Shown here in pieces: positions 1 through 7,421 of a DNA stretch of 10,190 nt. The notes below the pieces were generated by a model. That model saw nothing but the letters and a program-made list of their open reading frames with translations, made no database searches and was not told where the DNA came from. The DNA comes from CAZNVB01 sp964651495 (GTDB lineage: Bacteria; Acidobacteriota; Aminicenantia; Aminicenantales; UBA8522). The position numbers were made by a program, and so were the translations under genes. The first letter of the stretch is position 1. Each line of letters starts with the position of its first letter. Location: the NCBI GenBank assembly GCA_964651495.1, contig CAZYWP010000114.1:1-10190 (forward strand). The letters run 5' to 3'.

Positions 1-152
1 TCGCGAGGAGAGAAGCGACGAAATCTGTCATAAAAGGTCATCGCGAGCGAAGCGTGGCGATCCCACGGAATTTGATGAGATCACCACGGCTTCTTAAAGA
101 AGCCTCGTGACGACCCTCTGGGTCGGATTGCTTCGCTAAGGCTCGCAATGAC
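1..152. repeat. Degenerate palindromic intergenic repeat cluster (GTCATTGCGAGC-type)
   Basis: Three related segments are visible. Positions 1-20 (TCGCGAGGAGAGAAGCGACG) look like a copy cut by the window edge. Positions 37-64 start GTCATCGCGAGCGAAGCG and run into GGCGATCCC. Positions 125-152 read GGATTGCTTCGC and end in GCTCGCAATGAC, which is the approximate reverse complement of the second copy. The 37-64 and 125-152 segments therefore form a long imperfect inverted repeat. Between them sits a near-perfect hairpin, GGCTTCTT (88-95) and AAGAAGCC (97-104), flanked by CAC and GTG. This resembles the dispersed GTCATTGCGAGGAGCGAAGCGA family common between genes in many environmental bacteria. It codes for no transposase here, so it is either a non-autonomous element or a structural intergenic repeat. 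The left boundary is unknown because it runs off the window. Confidence 0.7.
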
Positions 153-396
153 AATGGTCCTCGCTGGGGAAACGAGCGGGCTGACGAATCCAATACCCGA
201 GCCTCGGCGGGGAAGAGCCGTGACAGGACCCTATTCTAGATCTATGTCATCACGGAAACAGGGATGCAATCTCATGGCCAAGCGGGCCGGAATCGTCAAT
301 TTTTGTCACTGGGGACTCGCTCGCGGCTATGCTTCTCACCCCCGCCGGTGAGATTTGAGGGGGGAATTTCACCTTAAAAATCCTCTCTATGGGTGA

Positions 397-425
397 TTGA
401 CCCTCTCTGACCGGAGCGGCATGAT
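397..425 (+). promoter_or_regulatory. Possible sigma-70 promoter upstream of pilB
   Basis: TTGACC (397-402, five of six matches to the -35 consensus) is followed after 17 bp by CATGAT (420-425, four of six to the -10 consensus). Transcription would start near 432 and give a leader of about 160 nt before pilB. A match of this quality is common by chance, so this is only a candidate. Confidence 0.25.
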
Positions 426-525
426 TAGAGCCGTTCAAAATGAGGACCTTTCCTGTGAGAATTATACGGTCTCAAAGAGAGAATCCGGACCGCGGCAGCG
501 TCCTAATTACTGGAAATGCCCTTCG

Positions 526-564
526 TGACCAAAAGTGTCAACACTACATTGACAATATTTGTCA
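526..564. promoter_or_regulatory. Tandem inverted TGACA-N5-TGTCA boxes, candidate PilR operators
   Basis: The downstream box, TTGACAATATTTGTCAA (549-565), is an inverted repeat with perfect 7-bp arms around a 3-bp centre. Its core is TGACA-ATATT-TGTCA (550-564). The upstream box is TGACC-AAAAG-TGTCA (526-540), the same pattern with one mismatch. The box centres are 24 bp apart. The exact TGACA-N5-TGTCA pattern recurs at 7422-7436 in front of the pilin gene. TGTC half-sites are reported in PilR binding sites of Pseudomonas aeruginosa, so PilR is the natural candidate protein, but this is inferred. The proximal box lies only 28 bp before the pilB start codon. Confidence 0.5.
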
Positions 565-577
565 AAACAGCTACTGT
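549..577 (+). promoter_or_regulatory. Possible pilB-proximal sigma-70 promoter overlapping the operator
   Basis: TTGACA (549-554, perfect -35) is followed after 17 bp by TACTGT (572-577), which keeps only the TA...T of a -10 element. The -35 is embedded in the palindromic box. Transcription would start near 584, leaving about nine leader bases and cutting off the likely ribosome-binding site AAGGG (578-582). That conflict lowers confidence; the -35 match may simply be part of the palindrome. Confidence 0.2.
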
Positions 578-592
578 AAGGGTTCTTTTTAA

Positions 593-2317
593 ATGGGTTC
601 AAACTTAGGTGAACTTCTCCTCCGGGAAAAGGTGCTGACTCCGGATCAGCTCAAATCCGCCCTCGAAGTCCAAAAAGAAAAGAACGTCCCGCTGCAGACG
701 GCGATCGTGTCGCTCGGGCTGGTCTCAGAAGAAGAGATGGCCCAGGCGCTGAGCCGCCAGCTCGGCTACCCTTACATCGACCTCGACCAGTTCGAGGTCT
801 ATCCCGACGTCGTCAACCTGATTCCGGTCGAGATCGTCAAGAAATACATGATCATGCCCATCCATCGCATCCGCTCGTTCCTGACCCTGGCGATGGCGGA
901 CCCCACCGACCTCGAAGTCATAGAAGATATCCGCTTCCGGACCAGCTTGAGCATCCAGCCCGTGATCGCCTCCGAGTCCGGGATCATGAATGCCATCAAC
1001 AAGTACTACGGGTTGTCCAGCGCCCTCAAAGTAAAGAAGATGGTCGAGGACATCGAGCTGGCCGGCGACGCGAGCGTGAACATCATCGAGGAGGAAAAAG
1101 AGGACTACGACGTCGAGGAAATGGTCCACTCGACCGAAGAAGCCCCCATCATCACCCTGGTCAACACGATTTTTGTGGACGCCATCAAGAAGGGCGCCAG
1201 CGACGTTCATTTCGAGCCGTACGAGACCACCTTCCGCGTCCGCTTCCGTATGGACGGCGTGCTCCACGAGATGATGAATCTGCCGATGAAGTTCAAGAAC
1301 CCGGTCATTTCCCGGGTTAAGATCCTGTCCAACATGGACATCGCCGAGAAAAGGCTGCCCCAGGACGGCCGGATCAAGATGAAGGTCAAGCTCGAGAACG
1401 GCGGCCGCAAAGAAGTGGACATGCGGATCTCGTCCCTGCCGACGATCTTCGGCGAGAAGATCGTTTCCCGTATCCTCGACCGCCAGATGCTCCGGCTCGA
1501 CATGACCGAACTCGGGTTCGAGGAAGACTCTCTCGAAATCTTCAAGGAAGCCATCTACCGACCCTGGGGGATCATCCTGGTCACCGGCCCGACGGGAAGC
1601 GGGAAGACGAACACGCTCTATTCTGCGGTCTCCAACCTGAATTCCCTGGAGAAGAACATCCTCACGGCCGAGGACCCGGTGGAGTTCAACATCCCCGGGA
1701 TCAGCCAGGTCCACATCAAGGACGAGATCGGGCTCGACTTCCCCCGCGCCCTGAGGTCGTTCCTGCGCCAGGACCCCGACATCATGCTGATCGGAGAGAT
1801 GCGCGACCTCGAGACGGTGGACATCGCCATCAAAGCGGCCCTGACCGGGCACCTCGTCTTCTCCACTGTCCACACCAACGATGCCGCGAGCACGGTCATG
1901 CGCCTGATCAACATGAACGTCGAGCCCTTCCTGATCGCCGACTCGGTCATCCTGATCGTGGCCCAGAGACTGGTCCGGCGGCTCTGCCAGAAATGCAAGG
2001 TGTCGCACAAGCTGCCCGAGAAGGCGCTCATCGATATCGGCTTCACTCCCGAGGAAGTCAAATCCGTCTCCGTCTGGAAGGCGGCCGGCTGCGACACCTG
2101 CAATAATACGGGCTACAAGGGGCGGATCGGCCTGTATGAGGTCATGCGCATCGATGACGAAATCCGCGAAATGATCCTGGTCCGGGCCCAGTCGCGGGAG
2201 ATCAAGAAAAAAGCCATGGAAAAGGGCATGAACACCCTGCGCCGGAGCGGCCTGATCAAGATCAAGAACGGCGTCACCTCGATCGAGGAAGTGCTGCGCG
2301 AAAGTGTCAAGGACTGA
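593..2317 (+). CDS. pilB: Type IV pilus extension ATPase PilB (GspE/PulE family)
   Basis: This is the cytoplasmic ATPase that powers pilin polymerisation at the inner-membrane platform. The 574-residue length is usual for PilB/GspE. The N-terminus (about 4-64) is a MshEN-type domain with the 24-5-24 residue layout but several signature residues changed, ending in LGYPYIDL. An acidic linker (about 151-184) leads to the N2 domain. The C-terminal ATPase has Walker A GPTGSGKT (332-339), Asp box TAEDPVEF (358-365), Walker B region DPDIMLIGEMRD (394-405) and His box TGHLVFSTVHTNDA (418-431). The tetracysteine metal-binding motif is complete: C465, C468, C500, C503. The metal motif and long N-terminus separate it from PilT. 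The start ATG is preceded by AAGGG (578-582). It is the first gene of the pilBTCSR set. A GspE of a type II secretion system would look similar, but the neighbouring pilT, pilS and pilR argue for a pilus. Confidence 0.95.
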   Translation: MGSNLGELLLREKVLTPDQLKSALEVQKEKNVPLQTAIVSLGLVSEEEMAQALSRQLGYPYIDLDQFEVYPDVVNLIPVEIVKKYMIMPIHRIRSFLTLAMADPTDLEVIEDIRFRTSLSIQPVIASESGIMNAINKYYGLSSALKVKKMVEDIELAGDASVNIIEEEKEDYDVEEMVHSTEEAPIITLVNTIFVDAIKKGASDVHFEPYETTFRVRFRMDGVLHEMMNLPMKFKNPVISRVKILSNMDIAEKRLPQDGRIKMKVKLENGGRKEVDMRISSLPTIFGEKIVSRILDRQMLRLDMTELGFEEDSLEIFKEAIYRPWGIILVTGPTGSGKTNTLYSAVSNLNSLEKNILTAEDPVEFNIPGISQVHIKDEIGLDFPRALRSFLRQDPDIMLIGEMRDLETVDIAIKAALTGHLVFSTVHTNDAASTVMRLINMNVEPFLIADSVILIVAQRLVRRLCQKCKVSHKLPEKALIDIGFTPEEVKSVSVWKAAGCDTCNNTGYKGRIGLYEVMRIDDEIREMILVRAQSREIKKKAMEKGMNTLRRSGLIKIKNGVTSIEEVLRESVKD

Positions 2318-2343
2318 ACGAGACAATGACAAGGAGAACATAA

Positions 2344-3462
2344 ATGGCCAAGACAATCCAGGAATTTTTGGAGATTGCGGTCAAGGAAGACGCCAGTGAC
2401 CTGCACATCACGACATATATCCCCCCGCGCATCCGGGTCCACGGCCTGCTCAAGAACATCGACCACCCGCCGCTGGCGCCGTCGGAGACGAAGCAGCTTA
2501 TCTACAGCGTCTTGACGGACAGGCAGAAACGGCTGTTCGAGGAGAAGCTCGAGCTCGACTTCTCCTTCGGCATCAAGGACCTGGGCCGGTTCCGGGCCAA
2601 CGTCTTTTTGCAGAAGGGCGCTGTCGCCGGGGCCTTCCGGCGGTTCCTGCCGACGATGTGGAGCTTCACTCAGCTGGGAATTCCCCAGAGGATCGCCCAG
2701 CTCTGCTATCTGCCGCGCGGCCTGGTCCTGGTGACAGGACCGACCGGCTGCGGCAAATCGACGAGCATCGCCTGCATGCTCGACCACATCAATCATGAGC
2801 GCGCCGTCCACATCGTCACCATCGAGGACCCCATCGAATACTATTTCGTCCCCAAGAAGTCGATCATCAACCAGCGAGAGCTGTTCGTCGACACGCTGTC
2901 CTACAACAACGCGCTGCGCTCGGTCCTGCGCGAGGACCCCGATGTAGTCTTTGTCGGGGAGATGCGCGACTTTGAGACGGTGGAGGCCTGCCTGCGGGTG
3001 GCGGAAACGGGCCACCTGACCTTCTCCACCCTGCACACGAATTCGGCCGCCGAGTCCATCTCCAGGATCATCGACATTTTCCCGTCGCAGTACCAGTCCC
3101 AGGTGCGGATCATGCTCTCGATGAGTTTGGAGGCAGTCCTGACCCAGGCGCTGCTGCCGCGGGTGGACGGGAAGGGCCGCGTGTTGGCCATGGAAATCCT
3201 GATCCCCAACGTGGCCATCCGCAACCTGATCCGGGAGAACAAGATACACCAGATCTATTCGTCCATGCAGATGGGACAGGAGAAATTCGGGATGCAGACT
3301 TTCAACCAATCGCTGGCCAACCTGTATTTCAAGAGGGCAATCACGGTAGAGACGGCGATAAGCATCAGCTCCTTCCCGGAGGAACTGACCGACATTATCC
3401 AGAGACGGGAAGGGCTGAAAAAGGCATCGGTCAACGTCTCCCAGAACAATATCCGAAAATAA
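2344..3462 (+). CDS. pilT: Type IV pilus retraction ATPase PilT
   Basis: This hexameric ATPase drives pilus depolymerisation and so twitching or DNA uptake. At 372 residues it has normal PilT length. An N-terminal PAS-like PilT domain (about 1-100, with the DASDLHIT signature at 16-23) precedes the RecA-like domain. Motifs seen are Walker A GPTGCGKST (132-140), Asp box TIEDPIEY (159-166), Walker B region EDPDVVFVGEMRD (197-209), His box TGHLTFSTLHTNSA (222-235) and the PilT-specific AIRNLIRE motif (291-298), followed by GMQTFNQSL. It lacks the tetracysteine motif of PilB, as expected. The Walker A carries Cys136 where Ser is usual. The start is supported by AGGAG (2332-2336), seven bases before the ATG, and by a 26-base gap after pilB. 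A PilU-type accessory ATPase is possible, but AIRNLIRE and the position between pilB and pilC favour PilT. Confidence 0.94.
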   Translation: MAKTIQEFLEIAVKEDASDLHITTYIPPRIRVHGLLKNIDHPPLAPSETKQLIYSVLTDRQKRLFEEKLELDFSFGIKDLGRFRANVFLQKGAVAGAFRRFLPTMWSFTQLGIPQRIAQLCYLPRGLVLVTGPTGCGKSTSIACMLDHINHERAVHIVTIEDPIEYYFVPKKSIINQRELFVDTLSYNNALRSVLREDPDVVFVGEMRDFETVEACLRVAETGHLTFSTLHTNSAAESISRIIDIFPSQYQSQVRIMLSMSLEAVLTQALLPRVDGKGRVLAMEILIPNVAIRNLIRENKIHQIYSSMQMGQEKFGMQTFNQSLANLYFKRAITVETAISISSFPEELTDIIQRREGLKKASVNVSQNNIRK

Positions 3463-3474
3463 GAGGGGTGAAGA

Positions 3475-4677
3475 ATGGCCACGTATGTCTGGAAAGGCAA
3501 GAATCGCTACGGCGACATGGTCGGGGGGGAGAGGGTCGCGGCCTCGATCGACGAGGTGAGGGCGACGCTCCAGAAGGAACAGGTCTCCGTCACGAACATC
3601 ACGACCAAACGGGGGGCGATATCGATCCCCTTTTTGAAGAGAGAGAAGGTCAAGCTGAAGGATCTGGCCATCTACAGCCGACAGCTTTCGGTCCTGATCG
3701 ACGCCGAGCTGCCGCTGATCCAGAGCCTCAACATCCTGTCCGAGCAGACGAAAAACAAGTACTTCAAGCGGGTCATCAACACGGTCAGGGCGGACGTCGA
3801 AGCCGGTTCCACCCTGAACCAGGCGAAGAGAAAATTCCCCAAGGCGTTTGACGACCTCTACTGCAACCTGATCGCTTCGGGAGAGCAGAGCGGCTCGCTC
3901 GACATCATGCTGCGGCGCCTGGCCGAATTCATCGAGAAGGTGGTCAAGCTGCGGTCGAAGGTCAAGCAGGCCATGATCTATCCCCTGGCCATCGTCAGCT
4001 TCGCCATCCTGGTGGCGATCTTCCTGCTGTGGAAGGTCATCCCCATCTTCGCCCAAATCTTTCTGGAGCTCGGGGCGGAGCTCCCCGCTCTGACGGCGGG
4101 CGTGATCGCGCTCAGCCGCTTTGTCGAGAAGTACATTATTTTCATCTTCATCGGGCTCATCGCCTTGGTCATCGGTTTCCGCTACTTCCGGAAAACCCCC
4201 CAGGGGCGCTTGATCGTCGACCGCTTCGTGCTCAGGATCCCGGTTTTCGGAGGACTGCTGAGAAAGGTGGCCCTGTCCCGGATCACGCGGACCTTGAGCA
4301 CTCTCGTCTCCGGCGGCGTGCCGATGCTGGAAAGCCTGCGCATCACCTCCTCGACGTCGGGAAACGTGGTCCTGGAGTCGGCCATGATGCAGGCGCGGCA
4401 GCAGGTGGCCGAGGGCAAGAGCCTGACCGACGCCTTCAGGGAGACCGGGCAATTCCCGTTCATGATGACCCAGATGGTCAGCGTGGGCGAGGCCACGGGC
4501 ACCCTGGACGAGATGCTGACCAAGCTGGCCGATTTTTATGACGAGGAGGTCGATACCGCCGTCTCGTCTCTCCTGGCCCTCCTCGAGCCGATCCTCCTGA
4601 TTCTCGTCGGGGGCCTTGTCGGTGCCCTGATCATTTCCATGTATCTGCCGATCTTCAGCCTGATGCAGCAATTCTGA
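3475..4677 (+). CDS. pilC: Type IV pilus inner-membrane platform protein PilC (GspF family)
   Basis: PilC is the polytopic platform that couples the PilB and PilT motors to pilin addition and removal. Its 400 residues match the usual length. The N-terminus YVWKGKNRYGDMVGGE fits the family pattern. Two T2SSF repeats are visible, one around 64-190 (YSRQLSVLIDAELPLIQSL, then SGEQSGSLD at 135-143) and one around 265-390 (ITRTLSTLVSGGVPMLESL, then VGEATGTLDEML at 337-348). Membrane segments lie at about 168-190, 219-237 and 367-390. The C-terminus has the normal GALIISMYLPIFSLMQQF ending. The ATG is 12 bases after the pilT stop, with GAGGGG (3463-3468) as ribosome-binding site, so pilT and pilC are probably co-translated from one message. 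The GspF of a secretion system is the only realistic alternative. Confidence 0.95.
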   Translation: MATYVWKGKNRYGDMVGGERVAASIDEVRATLQKEQVSVTNITTKRGAISIPFLKREKVKLKDLAIYSRQLSVLIDAELPLIQSLNILSEQTKNKYFKRVINTVRADVEAGSTLNQAKRKFPKAFDDLYCNLIASGEQSGSLDIMLRRLAEFIEKVVKLRSKVKQAMIYPLAIVSFAILVAIFLLWKVIPIFAQIFLELGAELPALTAGVIALSRFVEKYIIFIFIGLIALVIGFRYFRKTPQGRLIVDRFVLRIPVFGGLLRKVALSRITRTLSTLVSGGVPMLESLRITSSTSGNVVLESAMMQARQQVAEGKSLTDAFRETGQFPFMMTQMVSVGEATGTLDEMLTKLADFYDEEVDTAVSSLLALLEPILLILVGGLVGALIISMYLPIFSLMQQF

Positions 4678-4683
4678 GGCCGG

Positions 4684-5976
4684 ATGAAAACGCAGAAGCG
4701 GCACATATTCTGGTTCATCCTGATCCGTCTGATCGCCGTCACCTCCATTCTGGTCGCCGTGGTCGTCATCCAGTCCTCGACCAGCGATTTCATTCCCCTC
4801 ATTCCTTTTTATTATCTTGTGCTCCTGGCCTATCTGCTGTCGCTGACCTATCTCAGTCTCTACCTCTGGTGGACGGACTTCGCCGCCCAGGCGGTGATCC
4901 AGATCGTCCTGGACCTGCTCCTGATCACCGCCCTGGTCTATATCTCGGGAGGCCTGTCCGGCTCCATGTACCTGCTCTATGTTTTTGCCGTCATCGCCGC
5001 CAGCATCGTCCTGTCCAACCGGGCGGCCTACCTGACCGCCGGTCTGGCGGCCGTCCTTTTCGGCCTTCTTGTCGACGGCCTCTACTTCGGCGTCATCCCC
5101 TACTTCAGCCCCGACCAGTACCGGGACCAATCCCTCGGGCTCGTGCTCTTCACCATGTTCCTGGCCTGGAGTCTCCTTTTTCTGATTGCCTTTCTGGCGA
5201 ATTACCTGACGGGCAGCCTGCGCCGGACCCGGGAGGCGCTTCATCTCGCCGAGAAGGAGCTGGAGATCAAAGAGCGTCTGGCCACGGCAGGCCGGATTTC
5301 CGCTCAGCTGGCCCACGAGGTCCGGAATCCCCTGGCCGCCATCTCGGGGGCGGTCCAGGTGCTCAAGAACGAGCTCAGCCTCGACCAGGAGCAGGAAGAC
5401 CTCATGGCCATCGTCCTCAGGGAGTCGCAGCGGGTGACGCAGTCGATCGAGCAGTTCCTGGACCTGGCCTCTCCGGGGAAGCTGGTCTTTTCCTGGATCA
5501 ACCTGCCGGAGGTCCTGGAAGAGACCCTGGCGCTCCTGCGGGCCAGCGGCGAGCTGAACGGAGGATTCCAGCTGGCCGGCAACTACGGATCGACCAAAGT
5601 GGGCTATTACGGAAACCCGAACCAGTTCAAGCAGGTCTTCTGGAACCTGACCAAGAATGCGATCAAGGCCATGCCCCACGGAGGCACCCTGACCGTGGAC
5701 TTTTTCCTGGACAGGAAAAAGTCCGTCCGGGTCCGGTTTGCCGACACCGGCCGCGGCCTGGGGAAGGAAGAAAAAGAGCATCTTTTCGAGCCCTTCTTCA
5801 CCCGCTTCGAGAACGGGCGGGGCCTGGGCCTCGTGGTGGTGCGGCGGATCGTCGATGACTACGACGGCAGGATCGAAGTCCGCTCCGAGCCGAACAGGGG
5901 GACCGAAATCATCATGACTTTCCCCGCCCGCGAGCCCCGGGCCAAGTCGCTCTATTCCGGAGTCACGGCGAGTTAA
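4684..5976 (+). CDS. pilS: Membrane sensor histidine kinase PilS
   Basis: PilS is the sensor kinase for PilR and in Pseudomonas senses pilin level in the inner membrane. The 430-residue protein has six predicted membrane helices (about 8-30, 42-61, 68-88, 95-111, 115-138, 152-174), the PilS-type sensor arrangement. A short coiled linker (about 178-198) leads straight into HisKA, with HEVRNPLA and phosphoacceptor His211. The HATPase domain shows the N box NLTKNAIKAM (321-330), G1 DTGRGLG (354-360), F box FEPFFTRF (368-375) and G2 GRGLGL (378-383). There is too little room between the last helix and HisKA for the PAS domain present in Pseudomonas PilS. The start codon is six bases after the pilC stop, and GAGG (4676-4679) overlaps that stop, suggesting translational coupling. 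Its position directly before a sigma-54 regulator and the pilin supports the name. Confidence 0.9.
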   Translation: MKTQKRHIFWFILIRLIAVTSILVAVVVIQSSTSDFIPLIPFYYLVLLAYLLSLTYLSLYLWWTDFAAQAVIQIVLDLLLITALVYISGGLSGSMYLLYVFAVIAASIVLSNRAAYLTAGLAAVLFGLLVDGLYFGVIPYFSPDQYRDQSLGLVLFTMFLAWSLLFLIAFLANYLTGSLRRTREALHLAEKELEIKERLATAGRISAQLAHEVRNPLAAISGAVQVLKNELSLDQEQEDLMAIVLRESQRVTQSIEQFLDLASPGKLVFSWINLPEVLEETLALLRASGELNGGFQLAGNYGSTKVGYYGNPNQFKQVFWNLTKNAIKAMPHGGTLTVDFFLDRKKSVRVRFADTGRGLGKEEKEHLFEPFFTRFENGRGLGLVVVRRIVDDYDGRIEVRSEPNRGTEIIMTFPAREPRAKSLYSGVTAS

Positions 5977-5982
5977 AGCAAC

Positions 5983-7398
5983 ATGGAAAACATCCTCATC
6001 GTCGACGACGAAAAGAGCCTGCTTGACCTTCTCAATATCGTCCTGAAAAAGGAAGGCTACCGCGTTAAAACGTGCTTGACGCCGGCCAGGGTTTTCGATC
6101 TGCTCGAGAAAGAGACTTTCGACCTGGTGATCTGCGATATCAAGCTGCCGGAGATCAGCGGCATGGAGATCCTGAAATATGTCAGGGAGAACCGGCCGGG
6201 GACTCCGGTGATCATGATCACGGCTTACGGCAGCCTGAAGCAGGCCGTGGAAGCCCTCAAGGCCGGGGCGATCGATTATATCCTCAAGCCGTTCGACGTC
6301 GAGGAATTAAAGATCATCATCGCCCAGGAGCTGGAGAAGACGCGCCTCAAGGAGGAGAACATCCTGCTCAAGCGCAACCTCCGGGAGAAATATTCCTTCG
6401 AGAACATGATCGGCAAGAGCAAGGCGATGCAGGAGGTCTACGGCCTGATCGAAAAGACCGCGACAAACGATTCCACAGTCCTGATCTCGGGCGAAAGCGG
6501 GACGGGAAAGGAAATGGCGGCCCGGGCCATCCATCTGCTCAGCCATCGCAGCGAGCGCCCGTTCGTCTCCATCAACTGCGCCGCCCTTCCCGAAAACCTT
6601 CTGGAGAGCGAGTTGTTCGGGCACACGAGAGGGGCCTTCACCGGGGCCGTGGTGGACAAGAAAGGGATGTTCGAGGTCGCCCAGCGGGGGGCCCTTTTTC
6701 TGGACGAAGTGGGCGAGACGGCCCCCTGGACCCAGGTGAAGCTCCTGCGGGCTCTGCAGGAGAGGAAAATCCGGAGGGTGGGCGGGACGGAGGAAATCTC
6801 CGTGGACGTGAGGATCATCGCCGCCACCAACCAGGACCTAAAAAGAAGGATCGAAGAAGGGAAGTTCCGGGAGGACCTGTATTACCGCCTGAATGTGATT
6901 TCCTTCGAGATGCCGGCCCTGCGGAAAAGGGCCGAAGACATTCCTCTTCTGGTCAGCCATTTCCTGCAGAAATACAGCCAGAAAATGGGAAAGAAGATGA
7001 AGCGGGTGGCCCCGGAGGTCATCAATTACATGGAGATGTACCCCTGGCCGGGGAACGTCCGGGAACTGGAGAACATCATCGAGCGGATCGTGGCCATCGA
7101 GGACCGGGAGACCATCACCGCGGCCAGCCTTCCCCGGGAGATCATCACCCCGCCCAAAAAAGGGTTTGTCCAGCCCCTGATTCCCCCCGGGTTCAACCTG
7201 ACCAAGCATGTGGATGAAGTCACCAAGGGATTTATCAACGAAGCCAGGATGATGGGGGGAGGGAACCTGCGCCGGACGGCCCTGCTGCTGGGGATCAGCT
7301 ACCGGTCGTTGCGACATCTGATCGCCAAATTCGGGCTCCGGGAAGCCGAAAAAATAGAGCAGGCCGGAACCCAGCAGGAATATGAGCCCCTTCATTGA
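5983..7398 (+). CDS. pilR: Sigma-54-dependent response regulator PilR (NtrC family)
   Basis: PilR activates pilin transcription with sigma-54 RNA polymerase after phosphorylation by PilS. The 471-residue protein has three complete domains. The receiver (about 1-120) has the acidic pair D8/D9, phosphoacceptor D52 in VICDIKLP, T80 and K102 in YILKPF. The AAA+ domain (about 142-370) has Walker A GESGTGKE (170-177), the sigma-54 contact loop GAFTGA (217-222), Walker B GALFLDEVGE (236-245) and WPGNVREL (355-362). The C-terminal Fis-type helix-turn-helix covers about 428-452 (NLRRTALLLGISYRSLRHL). The ATG lies six bases after the pilS stop without a clear Shine-Dalgarno sequence, so translation is probably coupled to pilS. 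A perfect sigma-54 promoter with an upstream palindrome follows directly, in front of the pilin gene, which is the expected target. Confidence 0.93.
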   Translation: MENILIVDDEKSLLDLLNIVLKKEGYRVKTCLTPARVFDLLEKETFDLVICDIKLPEISGMEILKYVRENRPGTPVIMITAYGSLKQAVEALKAGAIDYILKPFDVEELKIIIAQELEKTRLKEENILLKRNLREKYSFENMIGKSKAMQEVYGLIEKTATNDSTVLISGESGTGKEMAARAIHLLSHRSERPFVSINCAALPENLLESELFGHTRGAFTGAVVDKKGMFEVAQRGALFLDEVGETAPWTQVKLLRALQERKIRRVGGTEEISVDVRIIAATNQDLKRRIEEGKFREDLYYRLNVISFEMPALRKRAEDIPLLVSHFLQKYSQKMGKKMKRVAPEVINYMEMYPWPGNVRELENIIERIVAIEDRETITAASLPREIITPPKKGFVQPLIPPGFNLTKHVDEVTKGFINEARMMGGGNLRRTALLLGISYRSLRHLIAKFGLREAEKIEQAGTQQEYEPLH

Positions 7399-7421
7399 GA
7401 AAGCCATTGTTTGTTCTGAAA

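Larger units (their letters stand above)
153..592. other. Non-coding region upstream of pilB, with hairpins
   Basis: No convincing gene lies here: the open frames are under 70 codons, lack a good ribosome-binding site and resemble nothing I recognise. Visible structures are a 7-bp hairpin TCTCACC (334-340) / GGTGAGA (347-353) with loop CCCGCC, and a weaker hairpin GAGCGGC (414-420) / GCCGTTC (430-436). Neither has a following T-run, so neither is a clear terminator. CCTCTCT occurs twice exactly 20 bp apart (382-388 and 402-408). TGACA or TGTCA half-sites are more frequent than chance would give (starts near 221, 245, 304, 536, 550, 560). I see no known riboswitch core. Confidence 0.5.

Noticed and set aside
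312..326. GG-N10-GC spacing (TGGGGACTCGCTCGC) that could be read as a -24/-12 promoter
   Set aside because: Only the invariant doublets fit; the -12 half lacks the TTGC context and the region is GC-rich, so a chance match is likely.
148..438. Short open frames in the upstream region on both strands
   Set aside because: No ribosome-binding site, no recognisable product, and they overlap repeat and hairpin sequence.
725..2356. A 543-codon - strand open frame opposite pilB
   Set aside because: Same compositional shadow effect: an Asp/His-rich sequence without motifs, fully overlapping pilB.
2113..5781. A very long open frame on the - strand (1222 codons) antisense to pilT, pilC and pilS
   Set aside because: It is an artefact of GC-rich third codon positions in the real genes. 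Its protein is low-complexity (rich in D, E, Q, R, H, G) with no domain, and every gene opposite it has intact family motifs.
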